From assembly GCA_947449735.1 (NCBI GenBank), contig CANFTB010000001.1:124001-188000 (forward strand): a stretch of 64,000 nucleotides of DNA. Reading direction: 5' to 3'. Positions 35,230 through 43,272 of the stretch are shown piece by piece. Under the pieces are notes generated by a model, which was not told where the DNA came from, made no database searches, and was given only the letters and a program-made list of their open reading frames with translations. Source of the stretch: Chthoniobacteraceae bacterium. Its GTDB lineage: Bacteria > Verrucomicrobiota > Verrucomicrobiia > Chthoniobacterales > Chthoniobacteraceae. A program made the translations under genes and the position numbers. How positions within the stretch are numbered: position 1 is the stretch's first letter; each line of letters begins with the position of its first letter.

Positions 35230-35670
35230 TTAGTGCACCGGCTCTGGAGTCAGACTGAACGTCCCAGTGTCGTAACTTGACGCGTACCGGACTGAGAACT
35301 TTTCCCCCGCAATACGCCCGTCATACTTGTACAAACCGCCCCCGACAAAGGACTCCAATTTATGTTCGCCGTAAACCTTGAAGCCTCCGGTTTCGGCGTC
35401 CGCGCGCAGCACAACCGGGTAGGCCGTAGTGAACCCGTGCCAGCCGGCTTCAAAGTAAATTTTAAGCTCTCCGCCCCGGGGGGCCTTCACCACCGCCCGC
35501 AGACGGCCTCCGGTCCCCCTGTCGCTCTCCCAGCGCCCCGACCACTTGCGGGCGTCCCCACCGGAGGTCTCCGCGTTTTTCCAGGCCGCATTGAATTTTG
35601 GAGAGAAACAAGCACTCAGGCAAACTGCGGAAAAAACCACCGAAACCAGTCTCAAGAAAACCATGCGCAT
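35230..35670 (-). CDS. Small lipoprotein of unknown function
   Basis: This is a 146-residue lipoprotein from the ATG at 35670 (MRMVFLRLVSVVFSAVCLSACFS), with lipobox LSAC. The mature part is beta-rich (SGRWESDRGTGGRLRAVV, then GELKIYFEAGWHGF and FKVYGEHKL) and resembles a single barrel or lipocalin-like domain, ending in FSLTPEP. The longer frame to 35781 would add 37 residues before the signal and is rejected. It is convergent with the Ala-Pro lipoprotein gene and divergent from the fused enzyme gene (257-base gap). I do not recognise a family. Confidence 0.65.
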   Translation of the reverse strand: MRMVFLRLVSVVFSAVCLSACFSPKFNAAWKNAETSGGDARKWSGRWESDRGTGGRLRAVVKAPRGGELKIYFEAGWHGFTTAYPVVLRADAETGGFKVYGEHKLESFVGGGLYKYDGRIAGEKFSVRYASSYDTGTFSLTPEPVH

Positions 35671-35927
35671 AGGGGAGATCGGGAAGAAGCTGTCTGCTTC
35701 TAACTCAACCGGGGCTTCAAAACAACTCGGTAAGCCTGCGATTACGACGGCCGTCCGGATTTTTAGAGTCATCTTCGTCAAGGCCGGGTTCCCAGCGCCC
35801 CCCCACTTACGGAGACCAAAACTGTGCCCCGGATTCCGTCCGTTGCCGGGACGCCTCTTCGCACGCCGAAGTGGGGCGCATGCGTTGACTTCTCTCGCAA
35901 TCTACCGCTAGGGTGTAGGGCTTAATC

Positions 35928-38129
35928 ATGAGCCCAAAGGAGGCAAATCGCATCTTGTTTGTTTGCACCGGCAACAGCTGTCGCAGCCCCATGGCTGAGG
36001 CTCTTTTCCGCCATGCCACGGCCAGCCGCACGGATATCCTCGTGGGGTCCGCGGGAGTGCATGCTCTTCCCGGACAACCCGCAAGTTCCGATGCCGTTGC
36101 AGCCTGCAAGCAACTGGGCATTCCCCTTTCGAGCCACAGGGCCCGCCAGCTTTCCAAAGAAATGGTGGACTGGGCGACGCACATTTTCTGCATGACCTCT
36201 GGTCACCAGGACGCCCTCGAAGACGAGTTTCCCGAGGCCGCCCGCAAAGCCCGGCTCGTTTGCGAGTTCGACTCCTCCCTTCCCTCCCAAGTGCCCGACC
36301 CCATCGGGCAAGGCCTGAAATCCTACATCCACACCCGTGACACCCTGCGCAAGGCGATCCCTTCGCTTTTGCGCTTCATCGATTCCAAAACCATGAGCGA
36401 CTCCTCCACCCTGACCAGCCCCCCCGCCTCCGGACAGAAAAGCACACTCCGCATCGCCATCGGCTCTGACCACGGCGCGCTGGAGCTCAAAAAAGCCGTG
36501 CACGAACACCTTTCCCGCCGCGGATACGCTGTGAGCGACTTTGGCACAGCGGGGGCCGAAAGCGTCGACTATCCCGATTTCGCCCAATCCGTGAGCCGCG
36601 CCGTCTCCTCCCACGAGGCTGATTTCGGAATTTTGATGTGCACCAGCGGCATTGGCATGAGCATGGCCGCCAACCGTTTCCCTCAGGTCCGCGCCGCGCT
36701 GGTGAGCACCGCAGACGACGCCAAGCTCTCCCGCCGCCACAACGACGCCAACGTGCTCTGCATGGGCTCAAACCACGTGGACGCGCAGTCCGCCGCCCGC
36801 ATCGTGGACGGTTTTCTTTCCACCAGTTTCGAGGGCGGACGCCACGAGCGCCGCGTTGAAAAGCTCGAACATCTCGGAACAGGAGCCGCCGCCAACGCGT
36901 CCCTGGCCGAGACCGACCCGCAGATATTCGCCTCGATTCAATCCGAGGCGCTTCGCCAGTTTGAGAACATCGAGTTGATTGCCTCCGAAAACTTCACGTC
37001 GAAGGCCGTAATGGAGGCTCAGGGCTCCTGCCTCACCAACAAGTATGCCGAGGGCTACCCCGGCAAACGCTGGTACGGCGGCTGCGAAAACGTCGACGTC
37101 GTTGAGCAGCTGGCTATCGATCGCGCGAAGGAGCTCTTCGGCGCCGAACACGCTAACGTCCAGCCCCATTCGGGATCTCAGGCGAACATGGCCGTCTACT
37201 TCTCAGTCCTTCAGACGGGAGACCGCCTGCTGACCATGGACCTCAACCACGGGGGCCACCTGACTCACGGTAACAAGGCGAACTTCTCCGGCCGTTTGTT
37301 CGACATCGTGCACTACGGGGTTTCCCCCACCGACGAACGCATCGACTACGACGCCCTCGCCAAGACGGCTCTCGAGGTGAAGCCCAAGATGATCACCGCG
37401 GGCGCAAGCGCCTATCCGAGGATCATCGATTTTGAACGGATGCGCGCCATTGCCGACTCCGTAGGAGCCTACCTCTTTGTAGACATGGCGCACATCGCGG
37501 GCTTGGTCGCGGGTGGTGTACATCCTTCGCCTGTGCCGATGGCTGATTTTGTCACGACGACCACCCACAAAAGCCTGCGGGGTCCGCGCAGTGGCTTGAT
37601 CTTGTGTAAGGCAAAGTACGCGAAGGGCGTGGATTCCCAAGTCTTCCCTGGGTGCCAGGGCGGACCGCTTGAGCATGTCATCGCGGCGAAGGCCGTGTGT
37701 TTCCTCGAAGCGCTCAAGCCCTCGTTCAAGGAGTACTCCGCGCAGGTCGTCAGCAACGCCAAGGCTCTCGCCGCGAGGCTCGCGCACCACGGGTACCGCA
37801 TCGTCTCCGGCGGAACGGACAACCATGTGATGCTGGTGGACTTGCGCCCGAAAAACCTGAACGGCAAAATCGCCCAGGAGGCTCTGGACCACGCGGGGAT
37901 CACGGTGAACAAAAACGGCATTCCCTTCGACACCGAGAAAATCACGCTCGGTGGCGGCATCCGCATTGGCACCCCGGCGGTGACCACGCGCGGCATGAAG
38001 GAAGAGGAGATGATGGAGATCGCGGACCTCATTCACAGGGCCCTTTCCAACGTCGCAGACCCCGCCACACTCCACACGGTGAAGGAATCCGTGAGGCAGT
38101 TCACGCGCCGCTTCCCCCTGCCCGGCTAA
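35928..38129 (+). CDS. Triple fusion: LMW phosphatase - ribose-5-phosphate isomerase B - serine hydroxymethyltransferase
   Basis: One 733-codon frame encodes three complete enzymes. Residues 8-153: LMW protein phosphatase, P-loop CTGNSCRSP with nucleophile Cys13 and Arg19, general acid Asp124 (VPDPIG). Residues about 173-318: RpiB, with DHGALELK, active-site Cys238 (MCTSGIG) and [12 protein letters not shown]; it interconverts ribose and ribulose 5-phosphate. Residues about 325-733: serine hydroxymethyltransferase GlyA, with [23 protein letters not shown] and PLP Lys548 ([14 protein letters not shown]); it makes glycine and methylene-THF. An internal ATG at 36393 (Met156) has no clear ribosome site, and GlyA has no initiator Met at all. 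All catalytic sets are intact. Separate ywlE-rpiB-glyA genes are neighbours in Bacillus, so this looks like operon collapse. zwf follows. Confidence 0.93.
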   Translation: MSPKEANRILFVCTGNSCRSPMAEALFRHATASRTDILVGSAGVHALPGQPASSDAVAACKQLGIPLSSHRARQLSKEMVDWATHIFCMTSGHQDALEDEFPEAARKARLVCEFDSSLPSQVPDPIGQGLKSYIHTRDTLRKAIPSLLRFIDSKTMSDSSTLTSPPASGQKSTLRIAIGSDHGALELKKAVHEHLSRRGYAVSDFGTAGAESVDYPDFAQSVSRAVSSHEADFGILMCTSGIGMSMAANRFPQVRAALVSTADDAKLSRRHNDANVLCMGSNHVDAQSAARIVDGFLSTSFEGGRHERRVEKLEHLGTGAAANASLAETDPQIFASIQSEALRQFENIELIASENFTSKAVMEAQGSCLTNKYAEGYPGKRWYGGCENVDVVEQLAIDRAKELFGAEHANVQPHSGSQANMAVYFSVLQTGDRLLTMDLNHGGHLTHGNKANFSGRLFDIVHYGVSPTDERIDYDALAKTALEVKPKMITAGASAYPRIIDFERMRAIADSVGAYLFVDMAHIAGLVAGGVHPSPVPMADFVTTTTHKSLRGPRSGLILCKAKYAKGVDSQVFPGCQGGPLEHVIAAKAVCFLEALKPSFKEYSAQVVSNAKALAARLAHHGYRIVSGGTDNHVMLVDLRPKNLNGKIAQEALDHAGITVNKNGIPFDTEKITLGGGIRIGTPAVTTRGMKEEEMMEIADLIHRALSNVADPATLHTVKESVRQFTRRFPLPG

Positions 38130-38273
38130 ACCCGAAGACCACGGAACACGCCCGCGGCGGTGCCACTAAAATGCGGCGCCTCCCGGGCGGCTTCGAAGCC
38201 TGCCCCACGCAGCGTCCACGAGCGTTGCGTCCCCCCGAGAGCGCCACACCGCTTTACTTAAAAAATTCTTCTT

Positions 38274-39818
38274 GTGAACAACTCACCCTCTCCGTCCCAG
38301 AACCCTCTCAAAGAGGGACTCTCCAACCGCCCCCTACCCAGGCCCTGCAACGTGGTCATTTTCGGCGCCTCCGGAGACCTGACCTTCCGCAAGCTCATCC
38401 CGGCCCTCTACAACATCGAGGCGGATGGCGATATGCCGGCCAACACCCATATCACGGGCTTTGCCCGCCGTCCGAAAACGGACGAGGTGTTCCGCCAGGA
38501 ACTCGGCGAGGCGCTGGCCAAGTTTTCCCGCTCCGGTCGGGTGGAGGATGTCTGGAAGGATTTCTCGGGCCGCGTCCACTACCACCAGAGCGAGTTTGGA
38601 AACGGCGAGGGGTACCGAGAACTGGCGGAGAAACTGGACCGCCTCGACGCCGAGAGCGGCACCGCTGGCAACCGGCTTTTTTATCTAAGCGTCGGCCCGA
38701 ACGAGTTCGAGGGGATCGTCACCAAGCTTGCCGAATACGGTTTGAACAAGGCCCGCGAAGGAAGCTGGGTGCGGGTCATTGTGGAGAAGCCCTTCGGGCG
38801 CGACAGGCAAAGCGCCCACGATCTGAACGAGAAACTGAGCCACGTTTTCGAAGAAAAAGACACCTACCGGATCGACCATTACCTCGGCAAGGAAACGGCC
38901 CAGAACATCATGGTGCTGCGCTTTGCAAATTCCATTTTCGAGCCCCTCTGGAACCACCGCTACATCGACCACATCCAGATCACCGCGGCGGAACCCATGG
39001 GAGTCGAAGCCAGGGGCCCTTATTACGACTCGGCGGGAGCCCTCCGGGACATGGTGCAAAACCATCTCACCCAGTTGCTTTGCCTCGTCACCATGGAGCC
39101 TCCGACGGACCTCAGTGCCGACAGCGTCCGCGATGAAAAGCTCAAGGTCGTGCGCGCCCTTCGCAAGTACTCGCCCGAGCAGGTTGCGGAGAATGTCGTG
39201 CGTGCCCAGTACGCCGCCGGCGCCGCCGGGGGCAAGGAAGTGCCCGGATACCGGACTGAAGACAGGGTCAACCCGCAGTCGGAAACGGAGACGTTCGTAG
39301 CCTACCGGGCGTTCATCGACAACTGGCGCTGGGACGGTGTTCCGATTTACGTGCGCGTGGGCAAGCGCATGCCCGGACACGGAACGGAGATCGCCATCCA
39401 GTTTAAGAACACCCCCGGCGTGCTCTTCAACGCCGAGCAGGCGGGCATGGATCCCAATATCCTCGTGATCCGTATCCAGCCCGACGAAGGGATCTCCCTG
39501 CGCATCCAATCCAAGCGGCCGGGCGCGCAGCTCGCAATCGAACCGGTCAAAATGGATTTCCACTACAAAACCAGCTTTGGAAAGCCCAGCCCCGAAGCCT
39601 ACGAGCGGCTCCTTCTGGATGCCATGGCGGGAGACGCAACGCTCTTCGCCAGACGGGACGAGGTGGACGCCGCATGGACCTTCATCGACTGCATCGAAAA
39701 CGCCTGGCACAACCACGCCACCTCTCCGCCCATGCACGAGTACCCGGCCGGCAGCTGGGGACCCACCGCCGCGGACGAACTGCTTGCCCGCGACGGACGC
39801 GCCTGGCGCCGCCTCTAA
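38274..39818 (+). CDS. zwf: Glucose-6-phosphate 1-dehydrogenase
   Basis: Zwf is the first enzyme of the oxidative pentose phosphate pathway and oxidises glucose 6-phosphate with NADP+. It has 514 aa and starts at a GTG. The Rossmann motif VIFGASGDLTFRKLIPAL is at about residues 28-45, the substrate signature RIDHYLGKE at about 202-210 (with the reactive Lys), and the C-terminal domain has FANSIFEPLWNHRYIDHIQI. It lies 144 bases after the fused phosphatase-RpiB-GlyA gene and 12 bases before opcA, so zwf-opcA are co-transcribed, probably with the fusion gene. A GC-rich hairpin without T-tract lies in the 144-base gap. Confidence 0.97.
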   Translation: MNNSPSPSQNPLKEGLSNRPLPRPCNVVIFGASGDLTFRKLIPALYNIEADGDMPANTHITGFARRPKTDEVFRQELGEALAKFSRSGRVEDVWKDFSGRVHYHQSEFGNGEGYRELAEKLDRLDAESGTAGNRLFYLSVGPNEFEGIVTKLAEYGLNKAREGSWVRVIVEKPFGRDRQSAHDLNEKLSHVFEEKDTYRIDHYLGKETAQNIMVLRFANSIFEPLWNHRYIDHIQITAAEPMGVEARGPYYDSAGALRDMVQNHLTQLLCLVTMEPPTDLSADSVRDEKLKVVRALRKYSPEQVAENVVRAQYAAGAAGGKEVPGYRTEDRVNPQSETETFVAYRAFIDNWRWDGVPIYVRVGKRMPGHGTEIAIQFKNTPGVLFNAEQAGMDPNILVIRIQPDEGISLRIQSKRPGAQLAIEPVKMDFHYKTSFGKPSPEAYERLLLDAMAGDATLFARRDEVDAAWTFIDCIENAWHNHATSPPMHEYPAGSWGPTAADELLARDGRAWRRL

Positions 39819-39830
39819 TCCGCTCCCGCC

Positions 39831-40874
39831 ATGGCATTCGAATCCGCTTCCCTCGGGCTGCCCGTCCCCGTCGCTCAAATTCCCACCCAGCTCAAAGCGC
39901 TCTGGGCTGATGGCGACCACCGGACACGTGCCAGCCTGCTCAATCTGGCCGTCTACTGCCAGACCACGGCCTCTTTTGACGAAAATACGGCGCTGATCTC
40001 CCGCTTTGTGCGCAATCACGCCTGCCGGGCCATTTTGCTCGGCGACATCCCCGCCGCCGAGACGCCCGGCGTCTCCGCTTGGATCCAGGCGCACTGTCAC
40101 CTCACCAAAGCGGGCGCTCAGGAGATCTGCAGCGAACAAATCACGCTGCTGGCGGAGGGACTTTCTCAGGTCGCGGTCGCCAACCTGCTCCTCGCACACC
40201 TCGACTATGATCTGCCGCTAAACCTTTGGTGGCAGGGGTCCCTTCCGCAAAACCCCGATTCCCCGATTTGGCACCGGGTCAATCGCCTCATTCTTGACAG
40301 CAGGGACTGGACAAATCCCGCCGATGAAATCCGCAAGCTCAACCAATTGCGCAACCATGCGGGGGCGCGTCTGCACCTTGCGGATCTCAATTGGACGCGC
40401 TCACTTTCCCTCCGCCAAGCCATCGCCGTTAGTTTCGACGCCCCCTCCCTGCTGGGAGAGATCGATCGTTTGAATCACCTGGAAATTCACCACGGGGCGG
40501 ATGCCCGTCTCACGGCGCTGCTGCTGGTCGCGTGGTTTGCGGCGCAGTTCCAGTGGAAGGCATCTGGCAGCGAAGGCGAATGCCTGCTGTTCCAGACGCC
40601 GTCTGGAACCACTCTGAAATGCGTGCTTAAAACCAGCCAGATGGAGGACGTCAGCAGCGTGTCCATCGGTTCCCCGGAGGCCAGTCTGACGGTGGAACGG
40701 GAGAACGGTTCGCCTCTGCTCAACGCCGTTCGGAAGGATGCAACCGGGACAACGACCACGCATTTTACCGCCGGTAACCGTGACATGCAGGGCCTGCTCA
40801 GCGAGGAGATGATTCCGGGGGCAAAGCACCGGGTCTACCTGAAGGCGCTCGCCGGTCTGCAGACGCTGCTTTAA
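39831..40874 (+). CDS. opcA: Glucose-6-phosphate dehydrogenase assembly protein OpcA
   Basis: OpcA activates or assembles Zwf in cyanobacteria and actinobacteria. The 347-aa protein begins 12 bases after zwf. Family features include RASLLNLAVYC near residue 33, LPLNLWWQGSLP near 132, and DSRDW followed by the helical segment LNQLRNH near 165-180. The position behind zwf supports the call. No membrane or signal segments are present. It is convergent with the MFS gene 69 bases downstream. Confidence 0.88.
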   Translation: MAFESASLGLPVPVAQIPTQLKALWADGDHRTRASLLNLAVYCQTTASFDENTALISRFVRNHACRAILLGDIPAAETPGVSAWIQAHCHLTKAGAQEICSEQITLLAEGLSQVAVANLLLAHLDYDLPLNLWWQGSLPQNPDSPIWHRVNRLILDSRDWTNPADEIRKLNQLRNHAGARLHLADLNWTRSLSLRQAIAVSFDAPSLLGEIDRLNHLEIHHGADARLTALLLVAWFAAQFQWKASGSEGECLLFQTPSGTTLKCVLKTSQMEDVSSVSIGSPEASLTVERENGSPLLNAVRKDATGTTTTHFTAGNRDMQGLLSEEMIPGAKHRVYLKALAGLQTLL

Positions 40875-40943
40875 CACACCGCGTACGGTCTGGTGCCGAG
40901 GGGACAGGACACCTTGAGTGCACAGTCCTGCCCTTGCGATTGA

Positions 40944-42230
40944 TCAGGCCTCCAGCCTGTCGTCCGAATTGACAAACGCCCAGCAGATCGCCCCCAGAAA
41001 GTAGGCGACGGCAAAAAGGGTGATGTTGACGCTCCACTGGTTCCCCGTGGCGGCGAGGACGAGGGGTACGGCCATAGGCGCAATGGCGCCGCCGATTTGT
41101 CCCGCCATGTTCATGGAACCGGAAAGAGCGCCGGTATGTTTTCCCCCGACGTCCATGCAGGCGCCCCAGGAGGCCGGCATGGAGAGGTCGCTCATGAGAC
41201 TGGCAAATCCGACGGCCATCACGGAAAGAAACGGGTGGCTGAACTGGAGGGAAACCAGAAGCAGCACCCCGGCGCACCCCATTCCGGCAACACCGAGGAT
41301 CCGCCGCGTTTTTGCAATGCTTCCCAACCAGGCGTCCATTTTCGCCGATAATACGCCCGACAAAAAGGACCCGATCCCACCGCAAAACAGGGGCACGCAG
41401 GCGAGCAACGCGCGCTGCATCTCGGTGAGCGAGGAAAACTGCTCCTTCAAATAAGTCGGGAACCAGGTGATGTAAAAATACCAGGCGTACGACATGAAAA
41501 GGTATTGGAGCCAGAGCATCCAGACAGTGCGCGAGGCAAAGAGCTGCCTCCACGGCATGGAGTGGCCCCCGGGAGGAGAGCACTCTCCGATGTGGGCGAG
41601 TTCGCCCGCGTTGACAGCGGAATGATCGGCGGGCCGGTCACGGAACCACCGGTAAAACAACACCGCCCAGACAATCCCCAGGGCACCGAAAAACGCAAAA
41701 ACCCACTTGTAATGGAGCCCAAGCCCGGGGCGCCCCTCGCTCCCGCCCGCCAGCAACCATCCGACAAGCAGCGGGGTGAAGGCGCCGCCCCATCGGGCGC
41801 TCAACCAAAGGATCCCCTGCGCCCGCACACGTTCGAACTGTGGAAACCAAAGGGTGAAAGCCTTCGTGATGTTTGGAAAGCAGCCGGCCTCTCCTGCTCC
41901 AAAGCAAAACCGAAACACCACGAGCGACGCGAGGTTCCATGCCCAGCCCGTCGCGATGGTAAATACGGACCATAAAGAAACGACCCGCATCAGTACGCTG
42001 CGCGGCCCGATCCGATCCCCGAGCCACCCGCCCGGAATCTCAAACAAGGCGTAGGCGATTCCAAAGGCCGTGAAGGCATAGCCCATCTGGATCTTGTCCA
42101 AACCAAGGTCCGCCTGAATCATCGGGGCGGCCTGGGAGATGCACACCCTGTCGACGTACGTAATGACAGCGAGGGCGGAGGCGAACAGCAGCACTCCGTA
42201 GCGCACCCGACTCTGGGGGATGGGATTCAT
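40944..42230 (-). CDS. MFS transporter, anion:cation symporter (ACS) type
   Basis: This is a 428-residue permease with about twelve membrane segments. The N-terminal TYVDRVCISQAAP and GGWLGDRIGPRSVL (cytoplasmic loop 2-3) are typical of the ACS branch that includes hexuronate and glucarate/galactonate transporters. A large central loop near residue 215 contains DRPADHSAVNAGEL. A sugar-acid substrate is likely by subfamily, though not shown by neighbours. It appears monocistronic. Confidence 0.85.
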   Translation of the reverse strand: MNPIPQSRVRYGVLLFASALAVITYVDRVCISQAAPMIQADLGLDKIQMGYAFTAFGIAYALFEIPGGWLGDRIGPRSVLMRVVSLWSVFTIATGWAWNLASLVVFRFCFGAGEAGCFPNITKAFTLWFPQFERVRAQGILWLSARWGGAFTPLLVGWLLAGGSEGRPGLGLHYKWVFAFFGALGIVWAVLFYRWFRDRPADHSAVNAGELAHIGECSPPGGHSMPWRQLFASRTVWMLWLQYLFMSYAWYFYITWFPTYLKEQFSSLTEMQRALLACVPLFCGGIGSFLSGVLSAKMDAWLGSIAKTRRILGVAGMGCAGVLLLVSLQFSHPFLSVMAVGFASLMSDLSMPASWGACMDVGGKHTGALSGSMNMAGQIGGAIAPMAVPLVLAATGNQWSVNITLFAVAYFLGAICWAFVNSDDRLEA

Positions 42231-42375
42231 TTCGTGGGGGGAGGAAAAAACCGCGGTTTATTTCGGGGAACCAGCCTGAGAGACGACGGTGATCTTGGAT
42301 CTGCTCTGCACCTCAGCCTGTATTCGAGTATTCTTTAATTTTCGTGTTCAATAGCTTACCTTAAGCGCAGACCGC

Positions 42376-42398
42376 TAGACATATGTCAAAAATGTCTA
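42376..42398. promoter_or_regulatory. Inverted repeat in the MFS / secreted-protein divergent region
   Basis: TAGACAT (42376-42382) and ATGTCTA (42392-42398) form perfect 7-base arms around 9 bases; the left part also forms the palindrome GACATATGTC. It could be an operator for either divergent gene. Confidence 0.3.
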
Positions 42399-42459
42399 CC
42401 TGACTCCCGGGCACAGCATTCCTCTTCATAGAAGGCCTCCTCCAGAACCAAGATTGGCA

Positions 42460-43221
42460 ATGCGGTTTATCAAAAGCACTTTACTCACAGCCTTTGTCTG
42501 CCTCATTCCGGCAGGTAACGCATGCGCCGAGTCGTTTAATGAACGTGTGCTGGCAGCCGTTGCCTCCATGCCAGTTGGGGGCGGCTACGAGGTTTCCCGA
42601 AACGCCGCGCAAAATCTGTGCGATTCGGTCAAAGCGGAGTCAGGCCGGCTTCAGGTCCAACCCGATGTCGCGCAGCCGAGTTACTGTTCCGGAGCGACGT
42701 ACCTTGTTTTTTTAAAGGCCATTCTTCCCGAGTTCAACGCCATCTCGAGCAGGGAGACTCGGACCGCTGTTGCTGAGTGCCTGACCATCCGCAACCAGCC
42801 CGACGGTGTTGGGATCTGGGGCCGCTGGAACTCAAACGGCCCCTGCATGGCCAAGTTTTTTGCAGATGCCCGCTTGGGGCGTAGCTTCCGGGACCACAAT
42901 CTTGCCCGTCCTGGAGATTTTCTAAAACTCTGGTGGAAGTCCCCCGTCGGAAGAGATGAGGCCGGACACTCCGTGATCTTTCTGGGCCTGGGATCCACCC
43001 CGGAGGGCGAGTCCGGTCTGCAAATCTGGTCGTCCAACAAGCCTCTGGGCTATGGAAAAAAAGTGGTTCCCCTCAGCAAGATCTCCTCGGCTCTGTTTTC
43101 GCGCTGCGAGCGCCCCGAAAACATTCAGAACATCCTCGTCCTTCCTCAACGGGACGCCTTTCTTTCCGACATGCTCAAGCGCAACGCGACACGGGAGGAA
43201 CTGGACCGCCTCGTGGAATGA
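42460..43221 (+). CDS. Secreted Cys-His protein, NlpC/P60- or CHAP-like
   Basis: This is a 253-residue exported protein. The ATG at 42460 gives signal peptide MRFIKSTLLTAFVCLIPAG, cleaved near NACA-ES. The mature part has a Cys on a predicted helix (SYCSGATYLVFLKAI, about residue 75) and a His on a following strand (EAGHSVIFLGLGS, about 172), the order expected for papain-like NlpC/P60 or CHAP hydrolases. The ARPGDFLKLWW element just before the His strand also fits. Four further Cys may form disulfides. I infer a cell-wall or peptide hydrolase role without a firm family match. Confidence 0.65.
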   Translation: MRFIKSTLLTAFVCLIPAGNACAESFNERVLAAVASMPVGGGYEVSRNAAQNLCDSVKAESGRLQVQPDVAQPSYCSGATYLVFLKAILPEFNAISSRETRTAVAECLTIRNQPDGVGIWGRWNSNGPCMAKFFADARLGRSFRDHNLARPGDFLKLWWKSPVGRDEAGHSVIFLGLGSTPEGESGLQIWSSNKPLGYGKKVVPLSKISSALFSRCERPENIQNILVLPQRDAFLSDMLKRNATREELDRLVE

Positions 43222-43272
43222 GGCATTTTGGTTGGCACGCGCTTTTGCAAACAGTCCACTCCAGCACCAGCA

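Noticed and set aside
40798..41583. 261-codon minus frame overlapping the MFS transporter
   Set aside because: It is a second frame on the same strand as a clear permease, with no hydrophobic pattern.
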